Part shown: piece by piece, positions 1 through 11,000 of the stretch
How the letters are laid out: each line of letters begins with the position of its first letter
Numbering within the stretch: the first letter of the stretch is position 1
Source of the DNA: Marinomonas sp. MED121
GTDB taxonomy: Bacteria > Pseudomonadota > Gammaproteobacteria > Pseudomonadales > Marinomonadaceae
Reading direction: 5' to 3'
NCBI RefSeq assembly: GCF_000153025.1
Contig: NZ_CH672435.1
Span: 37,913-101,912, forward strand
DNA length: 64,000 nucleotides
The notes under the pieces: generated by a model
Told to the model about the DNA's origin: nothing
Database searches by the model: none
Seen by the model: the letters and a program-made list of their open reading frames with translations, nothing else
Made by a program: the position numbers and the translations under genes

Positions 1-876
1 GCCTCGTATCACAGAAGGAATCGCTTCAAGAATCATGGCGATGGGGGTCCGTAAAAACATGGTTGTCAGTACATAGCCCACCACCACATCTTGTGTGATG
101 GCTGCCTGCGTCATACCCAAGAAGAAAGCCAAACCTATCAAGCCGAACACCAGTACTGTGGTCCAGTTTAGGTTAATCGCCCACAATAGATCCGCTTTAA
201 CAGCCGTATCCATCGCGCCTTTTGCCGCAGGTTCGAAGCGTTTATCAAATAAATGCTGACGCCTTGGTTGGCTTAAACCCAATTCATTACGACCCTCAAT
301 GACAGCCTCATATTGCTCAAAGAGACGCTCATCATAACGACGCACATCCGCCATCATGACCTTAGTACGCCCCACCAACTTAAAGTCCCCCCAGACACCC
401 AGGGCAACCAACACCAAGGTACAAAGAAACAATAAAGGCGAAAGCCATGCCAAATAACTAATGCCTGCTAATAACAAAAGACCATTGTAAAGTGAAATAG
501 GTAATTGTTTGGTCGCATTAGCCACCATGGTCACATCTCGTGTTAGCACATTATAAAGAGCTGGCCCTCCAAGCTGTTCCTGACGCTCTAATGAGGTATT
601 TAGAATCCGCCTAACAAGTTGCAAGCGTAACTGATACACCATACGGTGGCCCAATCCGACTAATAAAGATTGAGACCAGACGCCACTTATAAACAAAATG
701 GCGACCATAACGACATAAGCAATGACAGTATTTGTCAAAGATTCAAAGCCGTGTTCCAAGGCATGATTCACACCACCAATAATCATGACCCCTGCCACCG
801 CACTTAAAGCACTGGCAACAATAGCCAATAACATCGTTCGTCGAGACTGTGCCAACAGCTGTTTAATCATCTCCAC
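1..876 (-). CDS. Cyclic-peptide ABC exporter, SyrD/PvdE type (3' part off the window)
   Basis: The reading frame runs leftwards off the window edge, so only about 290 N-terminal residues are visible. They form a membrane domain with several hydrophobic helices (for example around LAIVASALSAVAGVMIIGG, YVVMVAILFISGVW, LLLAGISYLAWLSPLLFL, TVLVFGLIGLAFFLG) and the loop RDVTMVANATKQLP, typical of the one-polypeptide permease-ATPase exporters of the SyrD/PvdE family. The ATPase half must lie outside. The gene follows the last megasynthase by 27 bases in the same direction, so it is probably co-transcribed and exports the finished lipopeptide or a precursor to the periplasm. A GTG start at 876 sits 7 bases after AGAGGAGAG; the ATG at 870 is the alternative. 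Family assignment is by reading only. Confidence 0.85.
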   Translation of the reverse strand, partial: MEMIKQLLAQSRRTMLLAIVASALSAVAGVMIIGGVNHALEHGFESLTNTVIAYVVMVAILFISGVWSQSLLVGLGHRMVYQLRLQLVRRILNTSLERQEQLGGPALYNVLTRDVTMVANATKQLPISLYNGLLLLAGISYLAWLSPLLFLCTLVLVALGVWGDFKLVGRTKVMMADVRRYDERLFEQYEAVIEGRNELGLSQPRRQHLFDKRFEPAAKGAMDTAVKADLLWAINLNWTTVLVFGLIGLAFFLGMTQAAITQDVVVGYVLTTMFLRTPIAMILEAIPSVIRG

Positions 877-903
877 TTTAAAACTCTCCTCTGTATACCA
901 ACA

Positions 904-3900
904 TTAGGCACTCTCTTTTTCTAAATCGTTAACAGGCTTAGTTAGCTGAATATCATCCACTAATGTCAGCAATTGTTGCGCCATTTCGTTTGAAAACAAA
1001 ATACTAAAATGATTTGACAAGATGTTGTTTCCTATGACTTTATCTGAAGTAAAGGCACACCAAGCATCTACCCCAGAGACATTATCATCACTACACCAAA
1101 CCCAAAGCGGCACATTAACAACTGGAATAGCTTGTGCATAGAAGATTTTTTTCAAAACCCAGCGCTGTAACACTGTCTGATAAACCCAATCCGATGGTAA
1201 TTCCTCTCCTAATAACTGCTGAACGTCAGCATTATTAAGGGTTTCTTTAAGTATCTGCTTATAATCTGCGGTGACAGACGCTTTGCTTGCTAAATTATTA
1301 ACTAAAAGATCGAGCTTTTTAACGTCGTAATGCCCATTATGAATTGCGAGGTAGTGCTCTAAATCGGCTTTCATCTGAACAAGGTCATCATTTTCATTGT
1401 CTAGGGTTTGCAATGGATCATAATCAATAATAGAAACCGCCTTAATATCAAACCCTTCTGCTTGTAACCTATGGGTTAAGAGCATCATATGACGGGCCGC
1501 TAAACTCCAGCCTGCCAATATAATTTTTTCACCTTTAAGGGCCTTAAATTGCCCAACATAATCATCCATGAGGTTTTCAAAATCACTTTCATCTGAGCTT
1601 GCTAACCGCTTAGGATTAGACAAAACACCGTAAATGTTTGCCTTATCTTTTAAGTTTTCAAAAAGCGGCTCATAGTAGTTCACATGACCACCATGGGAAT
1701 GCATCACCACAATTGAAATCTCAGACTCTTGGCAACGGCTTATTTCGACTAAGCGAGATTCAGGCTGCTCTTCCTGACTGCATTCTTCGCTTATAAATTC
1801 GGCAAGCGCTTCAACACTTTGTTTGCGAAACAGCAAATCTGTTGGGAATTCTTGAGCAAAAATTTGTCTCATCCGAGCAACCACTTTAATCGCAGCAAGA
1901 GAATGACCACCAATATCGAAAAACTTATCCGTCACACTGATGTTGGCTTGCTGCAAAATCTCTTGCCATAGCTCGCAAAGCGTTTGCTCAATATCATTAC
2001 GAGGTGCCACATACGTACGAAGGGACTTTTGTCGCGCTTGCTCTAACAAGTTATGCCTATCCACTTTGCCATTAGCATTCAAAGGCAGGTATTTAACGCT
2101 AATCAACTGGGTTGGTACCATATAATCAGGCAAATTCGCTGCCAGCCAAGCTTTAAGTGTCTCCTCATCTAGAGCACCACCCACATAAGGCACAGCAAAA
2201 GCGACTAAATGCGCTTGATCCCCTTCTCCTTGCAGTAATACTGAGCTGTGCTGGACAGTTTGATGAGATGCCAGAAGAGATTCAATTTCTTCTAACTCCA
2301 AACGAAAACCACGAATTTTAACCTGCTGATCCGCTCTACCAAGAATATCAATACAACCCTCTGCGCGGCGCATGGCAAGGTCACCCGATTGATAAAAGCG
2401 TCCACCAGCGACAAAGGGGTTTGGCAGATAACGACCCGCCGTAAGGTCAGTGGCATTCAAATAACCTCGACTTAGATTAGATCCAGCAATGTACAACTCA
2501 CCCACTTGTCCAGATATCACAGGGTTCATATATTGATCTAAAAGGTACACTTGGGTATCACCCATAACATTGCCTAGGGCAGCATCACCACTTTCTAGGT
2601 CAACGGCTTTCCACAACACCCCGACTGTCGTTTCAGTCGGACCATAGTGGTTAAACAGTGTGCAGTTCATTAACTCATCATCTTGATACCCTTTTAATTG
2701 AGCTAAAAGGCCATCACTGATTCGCTCACCACCTAGGACTAAAACTTGTTTAGGCAATAAAGCACTCCCATCAGAACCGCTTAATAGCGCCGATAAATGA
2801 GAAGGAACAATTTTCAGACAATCTAATGGGTGTTGCTCACAATACTTGGCCAAAGCGGTACTGTCGGTGCTTTCCTCACGCCCAATAAGATGCACACATC
2901 CACCTTGTAACCAAGCAGGAAACAGCATGGTATTGCCTAAATCCGCCATTAAAGAAGAAACAAGACCATAATGCCCTGCTTTAGGTAGTTCTAATGCCTG
3001 AATGGCAGATTGGCTATAATGCAGAATATTTTCATGGGTGACTTGAACGCCTTTTGGCTTCCCTGTTGAACCTGAGGTATACAACAAATAGGCAAGATTA
3101 CTGGGTTTTAGCGTCGCTAACGTAAGTGACAATGTATCAGTAAGAGCGACAGCTTCTTCATAGGGTATTTCTGTAACAAGCTGAGACCAAGCCATCACCT
3201 CACTTTCATGCCCTTCTTTGAGTAAGACATCAGCAGAAGCTTTAACTGCCTGCTCTAAATTACTCTGTCCTAAATTACTCTGACCTAAATTGCTCTGAGC
3301 TGCATCAGAAGTGACAATTACAGCAGCTTCAGCATCGTTCAAAATACTTTCGATACGCGCCTTAGGTAACTCAGGATCAATCGGTAAATACGCAGCGCCT
3401 GATTTCAATACCGCTAACATAGCAAGAATCAGCTCAGTACTTCGCGGCAAGCACAAGGCAACAATGGTTTCTGGTTTTGCTCCCGCCCTGACTAAATTCG
3501 TTGCTACAAGATCACTTAAACGATCCAGCTCTGCATAACTTATTACCCTATCACCCTGTCTTAACGCTGGCGCATCTGGATTATGTGAGGCATGTTGACG
3601 GATGCTCTCCACTAAACCCAATGTCGTTTCGTGTATTTCATCATGTGTATGTTCTTTAGCAGAATCCTGTGCATAATGGCTAATAAGTGCGTTTTGCTCA
3701 CTTTCAAGTAAAGCGTTCAAGCGGCCCAATGGCTCATTTGGCGCACTCAAGGTTTGCGCTAGCATGATAGGTAATCTTTGTACTAAACGAGCCATAGATA
3801 AGGCACTGTATTTGCGCTCATCATATGTCAGAACCCATTCACCCGCCCCACTTTCTGTAGCAATAAGTTGTAGCTGCAATGCATCCCCTTTAGGCAAGTA

Positions 3901-5022
3901 GGCGCCCGTTTCAAGACTCCCAAGGCTCGCTTGCATCACATATTGAAAGTTCACCGAATAGGCATTAACGACAGACTCAGACACCTGCTGAACATATTCT
4001 TGATATTCAGCCTGCTCATCTAATAAAGGCTGAAAGCCCATGAGTGCTTTTTCCAAGCTCAAGGCAGAGATATCATAAAAAGGCGCAGGCAGTCGCTGTT
4101 GCACCAAGCCGAAACAGTCATCTAGCTCTTCATAATCGTCTCGACAATCATGATAGTGACTTAGCTGGAATTGCTCTTTGCCACTGACTCTTTGTAATAA
4201 CGCGGCCCAAGTGATTAACCCAATAGTTTGAGGTTCAACCTCCATTACCTCAGCTTTTTGCACTAGAAGATCTTGCATTTCCCGAGAAAAAGGCACTCGC
4301 ACACTAGCCGCTTTGCTTTCTGTCTTTCCTTCAACGCTTTTCTCTAGATTTCTTTCAGAGCTGTCCAGACGTTCGTTCAGCTCAATACCAGGCAGCTCTT
4401 GCCACTGAAAGCCTTTCCAGAAAGACACGGCATCCGCCGCATCCTCATCTTCTTGCAGTTCATTAATCCATTTTGCATAATCTAAATACTGCATTTCTGG
4501 CTCAATATCCGCTTCTCGATCACCTATTAGCACTTCACGAATGCGAGTGACTGTCCCTTCGTCCAGCACAAGCTCTGAACCAATGAGAAGTAATCTATTT
4601 TGGTTCTCTTCGCTATTTTGACTATTTTGGCTTTCTGAAGCGGGTAAAAACCAAGCGAGTAAATGGGGATTTTCTGCTACAAAGGTTTGCTCTGCTTTCG
4701 CTTCTAGTTGCGCTTTTTTGTCAGCCGATGTGCTGCTGTTAATGCCACCATTATCAAGGTCATCATTTGTAACAAGAGACCAATTTACTCGCGCCGCCTG
4801 AACCTGCTGACGTAAGACATTGAATCCCTCAGGTTTACTAAAATCTGTTGTTAAAGCTTGCTGGTGTTCCACCAAAATACGAAGACGTGATTCAACTTCC
4901 TCTGCGACCGCATCCCCAAGGTTTAACCAGAAACGTCTATATCTTGGGGACTCATCACCCTTCACTATAAGACTTTGTTGATAGGTAAGTGCAACACCCG
5001 CTTGATTATTTTCGTAGTTCAT
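904..5022 (-). CDS. NRPS megasynthase 4 (MS4): interface-like domain - A(Asp) - T - TE
   Basis: This is the terminal NRPS subunit, 1372 residues. Residues 1-450 have a condensation fold, but the HHxxxDG site near residue 148 reads SELVLDEG, so it cannot be a normal condensation catalyst; it matches what is expected of an interface domain that recruits an Asp beta-hydroxylase. The A domain (about 475-985; YTSGSTG near 646, NHYGPTETT near 789) gives by-eye pocket residues D-L-T-K-V-G-H-V-G-K, the Asp pattern. A single T domain has GGHSL near 1037. The C-terminal thioesterase (about 1110-1360) has nucleophile motif GWSLA near 1169, a candidate acid in IIDYDP and a His in SNHFS, and releases or cyclises the peptide. 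The start overlaps the MS3 stop by 4 bases (ATGA), implying translational coupling. No condensing domain of its own: the C domain for this residue is on MS3. Confidence 0.93.
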   Translation of the reverse strand: MNYENNQAGVALTYQQSLIVKGDESPRYRRFWLNLGDAVAEEVESRLRILVEHQQALTTDFSKPEGFNVLRQQVQAARVNWSLVTNDDLDNGGINSSTSADKKAQLEAKAEQTFVAENPHLLAWFLPASESQNSQNSEENQNRLLLIGSELVLDEGTVTRIREVLIGDREADIEPEMQYLDYAKWINELQEDEDAADAVSFWKGFQWQELPGIELNERLDSSERNLEKSVEGKTESKAASVRVPFSREMQDLLVQKAEVMEVEPQTIGLITWAALLQRVSGKEQFQLSHYHDCRDDYEELDDCFGLVQQRLPAPFYDISALSLEKALMGFQPLLDEQAEYQEYVQQVSESVVNAYSVNFQYVMQASLGSLETGAYLPKGDALQLQLIATESGAGEWVLTYDERKYSALSMARLVQRLPIMLAQTLSAPNEPLGRLNALLESEQNALISHYAQDSAKEHTHDEIHETTLGLVESIRQHASHNPDAPALRQGDRVISYAELDRLSDLVATNLVRAGAKPETIVALCLPRSTELILAMLAVLKSGAAYLPIDPELPKARIESILNDAEAAVIVTSDAAQSNLGQSNLGQSNLEQAVKASADVLLKEGHESEVMAWSQLVTEIPYEEAVALTDTLSLTLATLKPSNLAYLLYTSGSTGKPKGVQVTHENILHYSQSAIQALELPKAGHYGLVSSLMADLGNTMLFPAWLQGGCVHLIGREESTDSTALAKYCEQHPLDCLKIVPSHLSALLSGSDGSALLPKQVLVLGGERISDGLLAQLKGYQDDELMNCTLFNHYGPTETTVGVLWKAVDLESGDAALGNVMGDTQVYLLDQYMNPVISGQVGELYIAGSNLSRGYLNATDLTAGRYLPNPFVAGGRFYQSGDLAMRRAEGCIDILGRADQQVKIRGFRLELEEIESLLASHQTVQHSSVLLQGEGDQAHLVAFAVPYVGGALDEETLKAWLAANLPDYMVPTQLISVKYLPLNANGKVDRHNLLEQARQKSLRTYVAPRNDIEQTLCELWQEILQQANISVTDKFFDIGGHSLAAIKVVARMRQIFAQEFPTDLLFRKQSVEALAEFISEECSQEEQPESRLVEISRCQESEISIVVMHSHGGHVNYYEPLFENLKDKANIYGVLSNPKRLASSDESDFENLMDDYVGQFKALKGEKIILAGWSLAARHMMLLTHRLQAEGFDIKAVSIIDYDPLQTLDNENDDLVQMKADLEHYLAIHNGHYDVKKLDLLVNNLASKASVTADYKQILKETLNNADVQQLLGEELPSDWVYQTVLQRWVLKKIFYAQAIPVVNVPLWVWCSDDNVSGVDAWCAFTSDKVIGNNILSNHFSILFSNEMAQQLLTLVDDIQLTKPVNDLEKESA
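3255..3299 (-). repeat. 15-base tandem repeat (3 copies) inside MS4
   Basis: Encodes QSNLG-type repeats just before the A-domain YTSGSTG loop of MS4. In frame. Confidence 0.9.
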
Positions 5023-8000
5023 AATACGTCTTCCTTAACCTGAGTTTTAACCTCAGCATTCACCTTTTCATCTAGCTGTTCTCTATGGTAAATATCCCCC
5101 ATAGCAACGGCCATTTTACGTGTCCCCTCAAACGGGTCTCTAGCATGGGCTGCCAACATATTATCCAACATCACAACATCACCATGACGCCAATCGAAAC
5201 GCACCGCATTGGCTTCGTATAACTCGCTAATTAAATCAACGCTTGCTTGCTCTAATGGTTCACCATCCCCGTAATACACATTGCGAGGCAAGCCTTCTTC
5301 TCCTGCAACAGACAAGAAATGCTCACGAACATCCGCCTCCAAGAAGCTATAATGGTGCAACTGTATTTGATTAAAAAAACTCATTTCACCCGTCACAGGG
5401 TGACTAATCACAGCGGGACATACCTGACTAATACGTAAGGTATCTTCGCCATACCATTCAAATTCGATATTACCCTCACGACAAATGGCTTCAACTTGAG
5501 CACGGTCTTCTGTCTTGAAGAAATGCTGCCAACTCACATCCAAGCCACTAAAGTTACGTACGTATTTAAGCTGTTTTTCTTGCAGCTTTTTACGCACAGC
5601 TTCAGGTAATTTTTGGTACAAGGCACGGCAATCCACGATCGGCGTACAACCCCCTGATTCCGCTGCTATCTCACAATAGAACCATTGTCGACGCGGCCAC
5701 TTGTGCTGATGGGAGCTTTCGTTATGAAACATGATCATTTGATCATTGGGATAAGGTGTCGACTGATAGATTTTCTCACCCACTTCTTTCTTTGGAAGAT
5801 CCCCGTATTGTCCAAATAGTTCTGGGTAAATCCCCTCGCAGAAACGCTCAAACTCAACCGGTGTTGGCAAGTTGAAGCCACGGAATACGATACCACCATG
5901 CACTTCTAACCATTCCATAATCAGGGCTTGGTTAGCCTGTGCCCATACGTTAGGATCAAGACCTTTTTCATTGCACTCCACTAACAAAGGAAAAGGGGCG
6001 TCATCATTTAAGGGGCGAGTACTCACAAGAGGCACTTTCACCGCTGGTGCCGCTTTAGTTTTTTTCATTTTACTCAGCTTATTTAGCTTACGTTTTGTTG
6101 GAGATTTTATATCCATATTAGAGTTACCATCTGCATTTTTGGTTAAAGCACTTCGTTTTAAAGACAGAAGAGGCACATTGATCTTGTTAACAATATTCTC
6201 AAGCAAGGCGAGTAAATCACGGCCTAAACGCTCTATTGTCGAGGCGTCAAAAAGCGACGTTCGATACACCCAGCGTAATGCTAGCTGCTCTCCCTTCGTC
6301 GTCATTTCTTCACTGGCAAACAAAGCCATATCAAATTTAGAATGTTGCTGAACATTCATTCTTGGTGTCACTTGTAAATCACCCAAATCCTGTCGTGCAT
6401 TAGGGGTATTTTGCATCACTAACAGCGCTTGTATTAATGGGTGACTTCCCTGAATACGGGCAGGCTGTGCCGCCTCAACAACACGATCAAATGGAATATC
6501 CTGATAGTTAAAACCCTCAAGGCAAACTTGACGAACCTGGTGTAGGTAATCTTCAAAAGAATGCATGGAATTAGGTTTCATACGTAGCGCTATCAAGTTG
6601 ACGAAGAAGCCAATGATATTCTCAGTATCGCCATGATCACGATTGGCAACATCTGTTCCCATTACGATATCCTGCGACCCAGTTTCTAGATGCAGTTGCG
6701 CTGTATAAGCCGCCATCAATAACATAAACAAGGAACACCCTTGCTCATTCGCTAATTGATTAAGCGATGCGGTTAACGCCTCAGGAATAAGTAAATCAAG
6801 CGCGCCCCCCTGGTCTCCAGCGCTTGCTGTACGAGAGCGGTCCAAAGGTAGCGCCAATTGCTCAGGCATCCCTGTCAGGTGGCGTCGCCAGTAGTCTAGC
6901 CCCGCTTGTTGTTTGGCACGGACCTCAGTACTAGCTTGCCAAGCGGCATAATCCAAATATTGAACAGGCAAGCTTGCTAAAGCCACACTTTGGACCTGAA
7001 TAGCTTGCTGATAAGCGTCAATAAGATCATTAATCAACAAAGTCATTGACCAACCGTCTGAGGCAATATGATGCTGCACCAGCTGCACTAACCAGCGGCT
7101 TTCACTTAGTTTGTATAATACAAGTCGTAAAGGGCTTTCAGCGGTTAAATCAAATGGGGTATTTGATGCTTCAAGGATCAAATCACCCACTATCACTTCA
7201 CGTTCAACAGGCCCTTCAGCACTAAGGTCAACCACAGAAAAAGCAGGGGTTAGACCTGCATCAACACGCTGATACCCTTCGCCATTGGCATCCGCATGAT
7301 AGGTAACGCGTAAAATTTCGTGACGCTGTGCAACACCATAAAGCGCTGCTTGAATAGCATCCGTATTAAGTCCATTAGTTGCTGTTTTTCCTAGTTCGGC
7401 TTCTGACTTACCTTGCGGTTGGTCATCTAATTGAAGCGCCAGCTCGACCACACTACTCATATTAAAGCTGGCATCATTTTTCTTCAGTTGTTGCATAAAC
7501 CAAAGGCGACGTTGTGCATCTGATAATGGCATCTTTTCTTGGCGTTTTACCAATGGGATAGACTGATCAGAAACTTGATGCTCTAGCAAAGACAAATGCT
7601 TTGCTAACTCGCTCAAAACAGGGGTTTCAAACAAGGTTTTCAGGGATACATCAAAGCCTTGAGCACGCAAACGAGAGCGCACCTGTGCAGCCATCAGTGA
7701 GTGACCACCAAGATTGAAAAAGTGATCTTGCTTATTTACTGTCTCTAAGTTCAGTAACGCCTTCCAAATATCACTGACAATGACTTCATATTGAGTCAAA
7801 ACTTGCTCAGCTTGACCCTCTAGCGCGTCCACACTTACTTCATTGAAACCAGACTGGCTTGTATTTTGAGAAGAGAAAGCAGCAGAAAGTTCACGTTTAG
7901 ACAGTGCATTCCTATCTACTTTGCCACTGGCATTTAACGGCAAAGACGATAGCCATTCATAACCCTGTGGCAACATATACTCTGGCAAGATTAAGGCTAA

Positions 8001-11000
8001 TTCAGCTTGTAGTTTTTTGATGGTTTCTGAGGATTCAAAAGCTGAATGAGAATCCGACTCTGAGCTAGGCTCTGAAGTAGGCACGGCAACACACCAAGCA
8101 ATCAGCCTTTCTTTTTCAATGGTAACAGCGGCTTGTTTAATATTTGGATTAGCTAAAAGTGCGGCCTCAATATCACCCAGCTCAATTCTAAATCCTCTTA
8201 GCTTCACCTGCTGGTCAACTCGTCCAACAAAATACAGGGTGCCATCTGCCAAGTGTTTAACCAGATCACCTGTGCGATACAAACGATTGCCATCACCAAA
8301 TGGATTAGGCAAAAAGCGTTCTGCAGTTAAATCGGCTTGCCCTTGATAACCTCGTGCAACCCCTTCCCCTGCAATATATAACTCGCCAATAACTCCCTGT
8401 GGAACAGGTTGCAATTGTGCATCAAGTACATGCAAATCATTATTCAGCAAAGGTGTGCCGATTGGTGTCAGTGGCAAAGATGTCTCTTGAACCAAGTAAG
8501 AGGATGACCAAACTGTCGTTTCTGTTGGCCCATAGACATTAATCAAATCTCGACATTGTCGCTTAAGCTTGCTTGCTAATTCACTGTCTAATGCCTCTCC
8601 ACCTGCGAGCGCCACGACATTAGATAATGCATCATCCGACAACTCATCTAACAAGCGCCAACCAGACGGCGTTGCCTGAATTAAATCAATATCATGCTCT
8701 TGTATTAAGCGACCAATTTGCTCCCCATCACGTCGCGCATCCTCATCAGCTAAAATAACAGCAGCCCCATTCACAAGCGGTAAAAACAGCTCTAATCCTG
8801 CTATATCAAAGGTAATGGTGGTGAGTGCCAATACTTTATTGAAAGGGGGTAAAACACGCTCCATCGCTCGCAAAAAGTTCGCAAATTGACGGCGCTCAAG
8901 CTGCACACCTTTTGGCACACCGGTCGAACCCGATGTATATAGGGTGTAAGCAAGAGACTGTTCCGGCACGACTAGCTTGGTATTAAGGTTAGATTGAGTC
9001 GATAATTCTTCAGTGAGAGAACCTAGATTAACCGGGGTTAAACTCTCTACTTCTAAGGCTTCAAATGTCTGAATCGTCGTACTGTCACATAAGCAAAGTG
9101 TTGCACCAGAGCGCTCAGCTATCATAGATAAACGCGCTTTTGGCTGAGCTGGGTCTAATGGCACATAAGCAGCACCGGCTTTTTGAATAGCTAAAAGAGC
9201 CACTAAAAGCTGACTATTTCTTGGCAAGCAAAGTGCGACTAATGATTCAGACAAAGTTTCCGATAAGGGCTCAGACGAGGTTTCAGATAAGCGCTCAGAT
9301 ATGCCACTTTGTCTCACACCTTGCCCTATCAGCCAATTGGCTAAACGATTCGCCTCATGGTTTAACTCACGATACGAAAGCGCTCTATCACAAGCCTGTA
9401 AGGCTAATGCATCTGGCGTCGCTTCAACTTGGACTTCAAAACGTTGAATGAAGGCATCTTGCGAGTTTACTGAGTAAACAGCACCTTGCGCTTGGCCTTG
9501 TGCCATAGAAGGCAATTGTAATTCGTGTAGCGCTTTTCTCACAGCACCATCAACACCCACCATTTGAGAGATAATCGCTTTATAGTCTTCAAGCATCTGG
9601 GCCGCTGTCACTTCAGAAAATACATCTCGATTGTATTCAAGCTGGACACCTAATGAATCTTGACGGAACAGGTTCAAACTCAGCTCACTTTTACTGCTGA
9701 TGTGCGTTTGCTCTATGGCTTCGATGGCTAAACCAGGTATAGCAAGCTTCCTTTGTCCTTTTGTATCCACCTGATAATTAAACAAGGTTTGGAACAATGC
9801 AGGTCGCGCCATATTACGTTCTGGCTGCAAGCACTCAAGCAAGCGCTCTAACGGAATCGATTCGTTAAGGTCTTCTAGGGTGCGAGTCGCTGTCGACACT
9901 AACCACTCATCTAATGGCAAACTGGCATCAATTTGACTACGACACACCATGGTATTGATAAAAACGCCGACCATATTCTGAGTCTGTGCATCCTCTCGGC
10001 CAGAAACAGGCACACCAACGGCAAAATCATCTTGGCCACTGTAACGCCATAACAAAAGCTTCCATGCTCCAAACAATAATTGGAATGGGGTAACACTTAA
10101 GTCTTGCGCCTTCTGATCTAATTGGGCGATTAACTCAGCCTTAATAACACCTTCTACCCGGGCCCCATTATCGGTTTGCACCTCTGGATAAGCATAATCT
10201 GTCGCCAATGAAATCGTTTGCGGCATTTCTTTTAAACGTTCAAGCCAGTAAGACTCAACGTCAGAGCTGTGTTCAGCTTGTTTGGCACCAACCCAATCAA
10301 TATAAGTCGTGCCTTCGGATTGACTAGACTCAAGCAGCTCAACTGAATGACCTGCAAGACTTTGTGAGTAAAAAGCGAGGAACTCTTGTACTAACAAGCC
10401 CATTGACCAACCATCTGTCGCAATATGATGAATATTGATCAAAAGCTGATACTCAGGAAGAGAATCAGTACCCGGCAAGCAAAAGACATCCAAGGACCAT
10501 AATAAGCCCGTTTCTAAATCAAATACGTGATTTTCCTTTTCTTCAACCAAGTTATCCAAACTCGCGTAAGACACTTGATGGCAGGTAAAAGGAGAATCAA
10601 CTTGATTCATTACTTGCTCAATTGGCAGTACTCTCTGCACGACTTGATCATCTTGACTGATAAAGCTTGTACGCAGAATGTCATGCTTATTCATAATGGC
10701 ATGACAGGCGGCTTCTAGCGCTTTAAGATCCAACTCTCCCTTGATAGACAAGCGTTGCATGACATTCCAAGCACTGCTTTCTGGCGCAATCTGCTGCATA
10801 AACCAGATACGTTTTTGCGCATCTGATAAAGGCTGTGGCAGGTTTCTATCAACTCGCTTAAGCGAAGTTTGCTGCAAATTAGCAGCCTTTTGGCTCTTAT
10901 CTACTTGGCTCTTATCTAATGAGCCAATAGCAATGTCTTTGGCAGTTTCACCCTTATCAGAAGCAACTTCAGACAATACATTAGCTAAGGCAATTGGCGT

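Noticed and set aside
5872..6351. 159-codon plus-strand frame inside MS3
   Set aside because: It is a shadow opposite a clearly conserved NRPS region with no RBS and no family resemblance.
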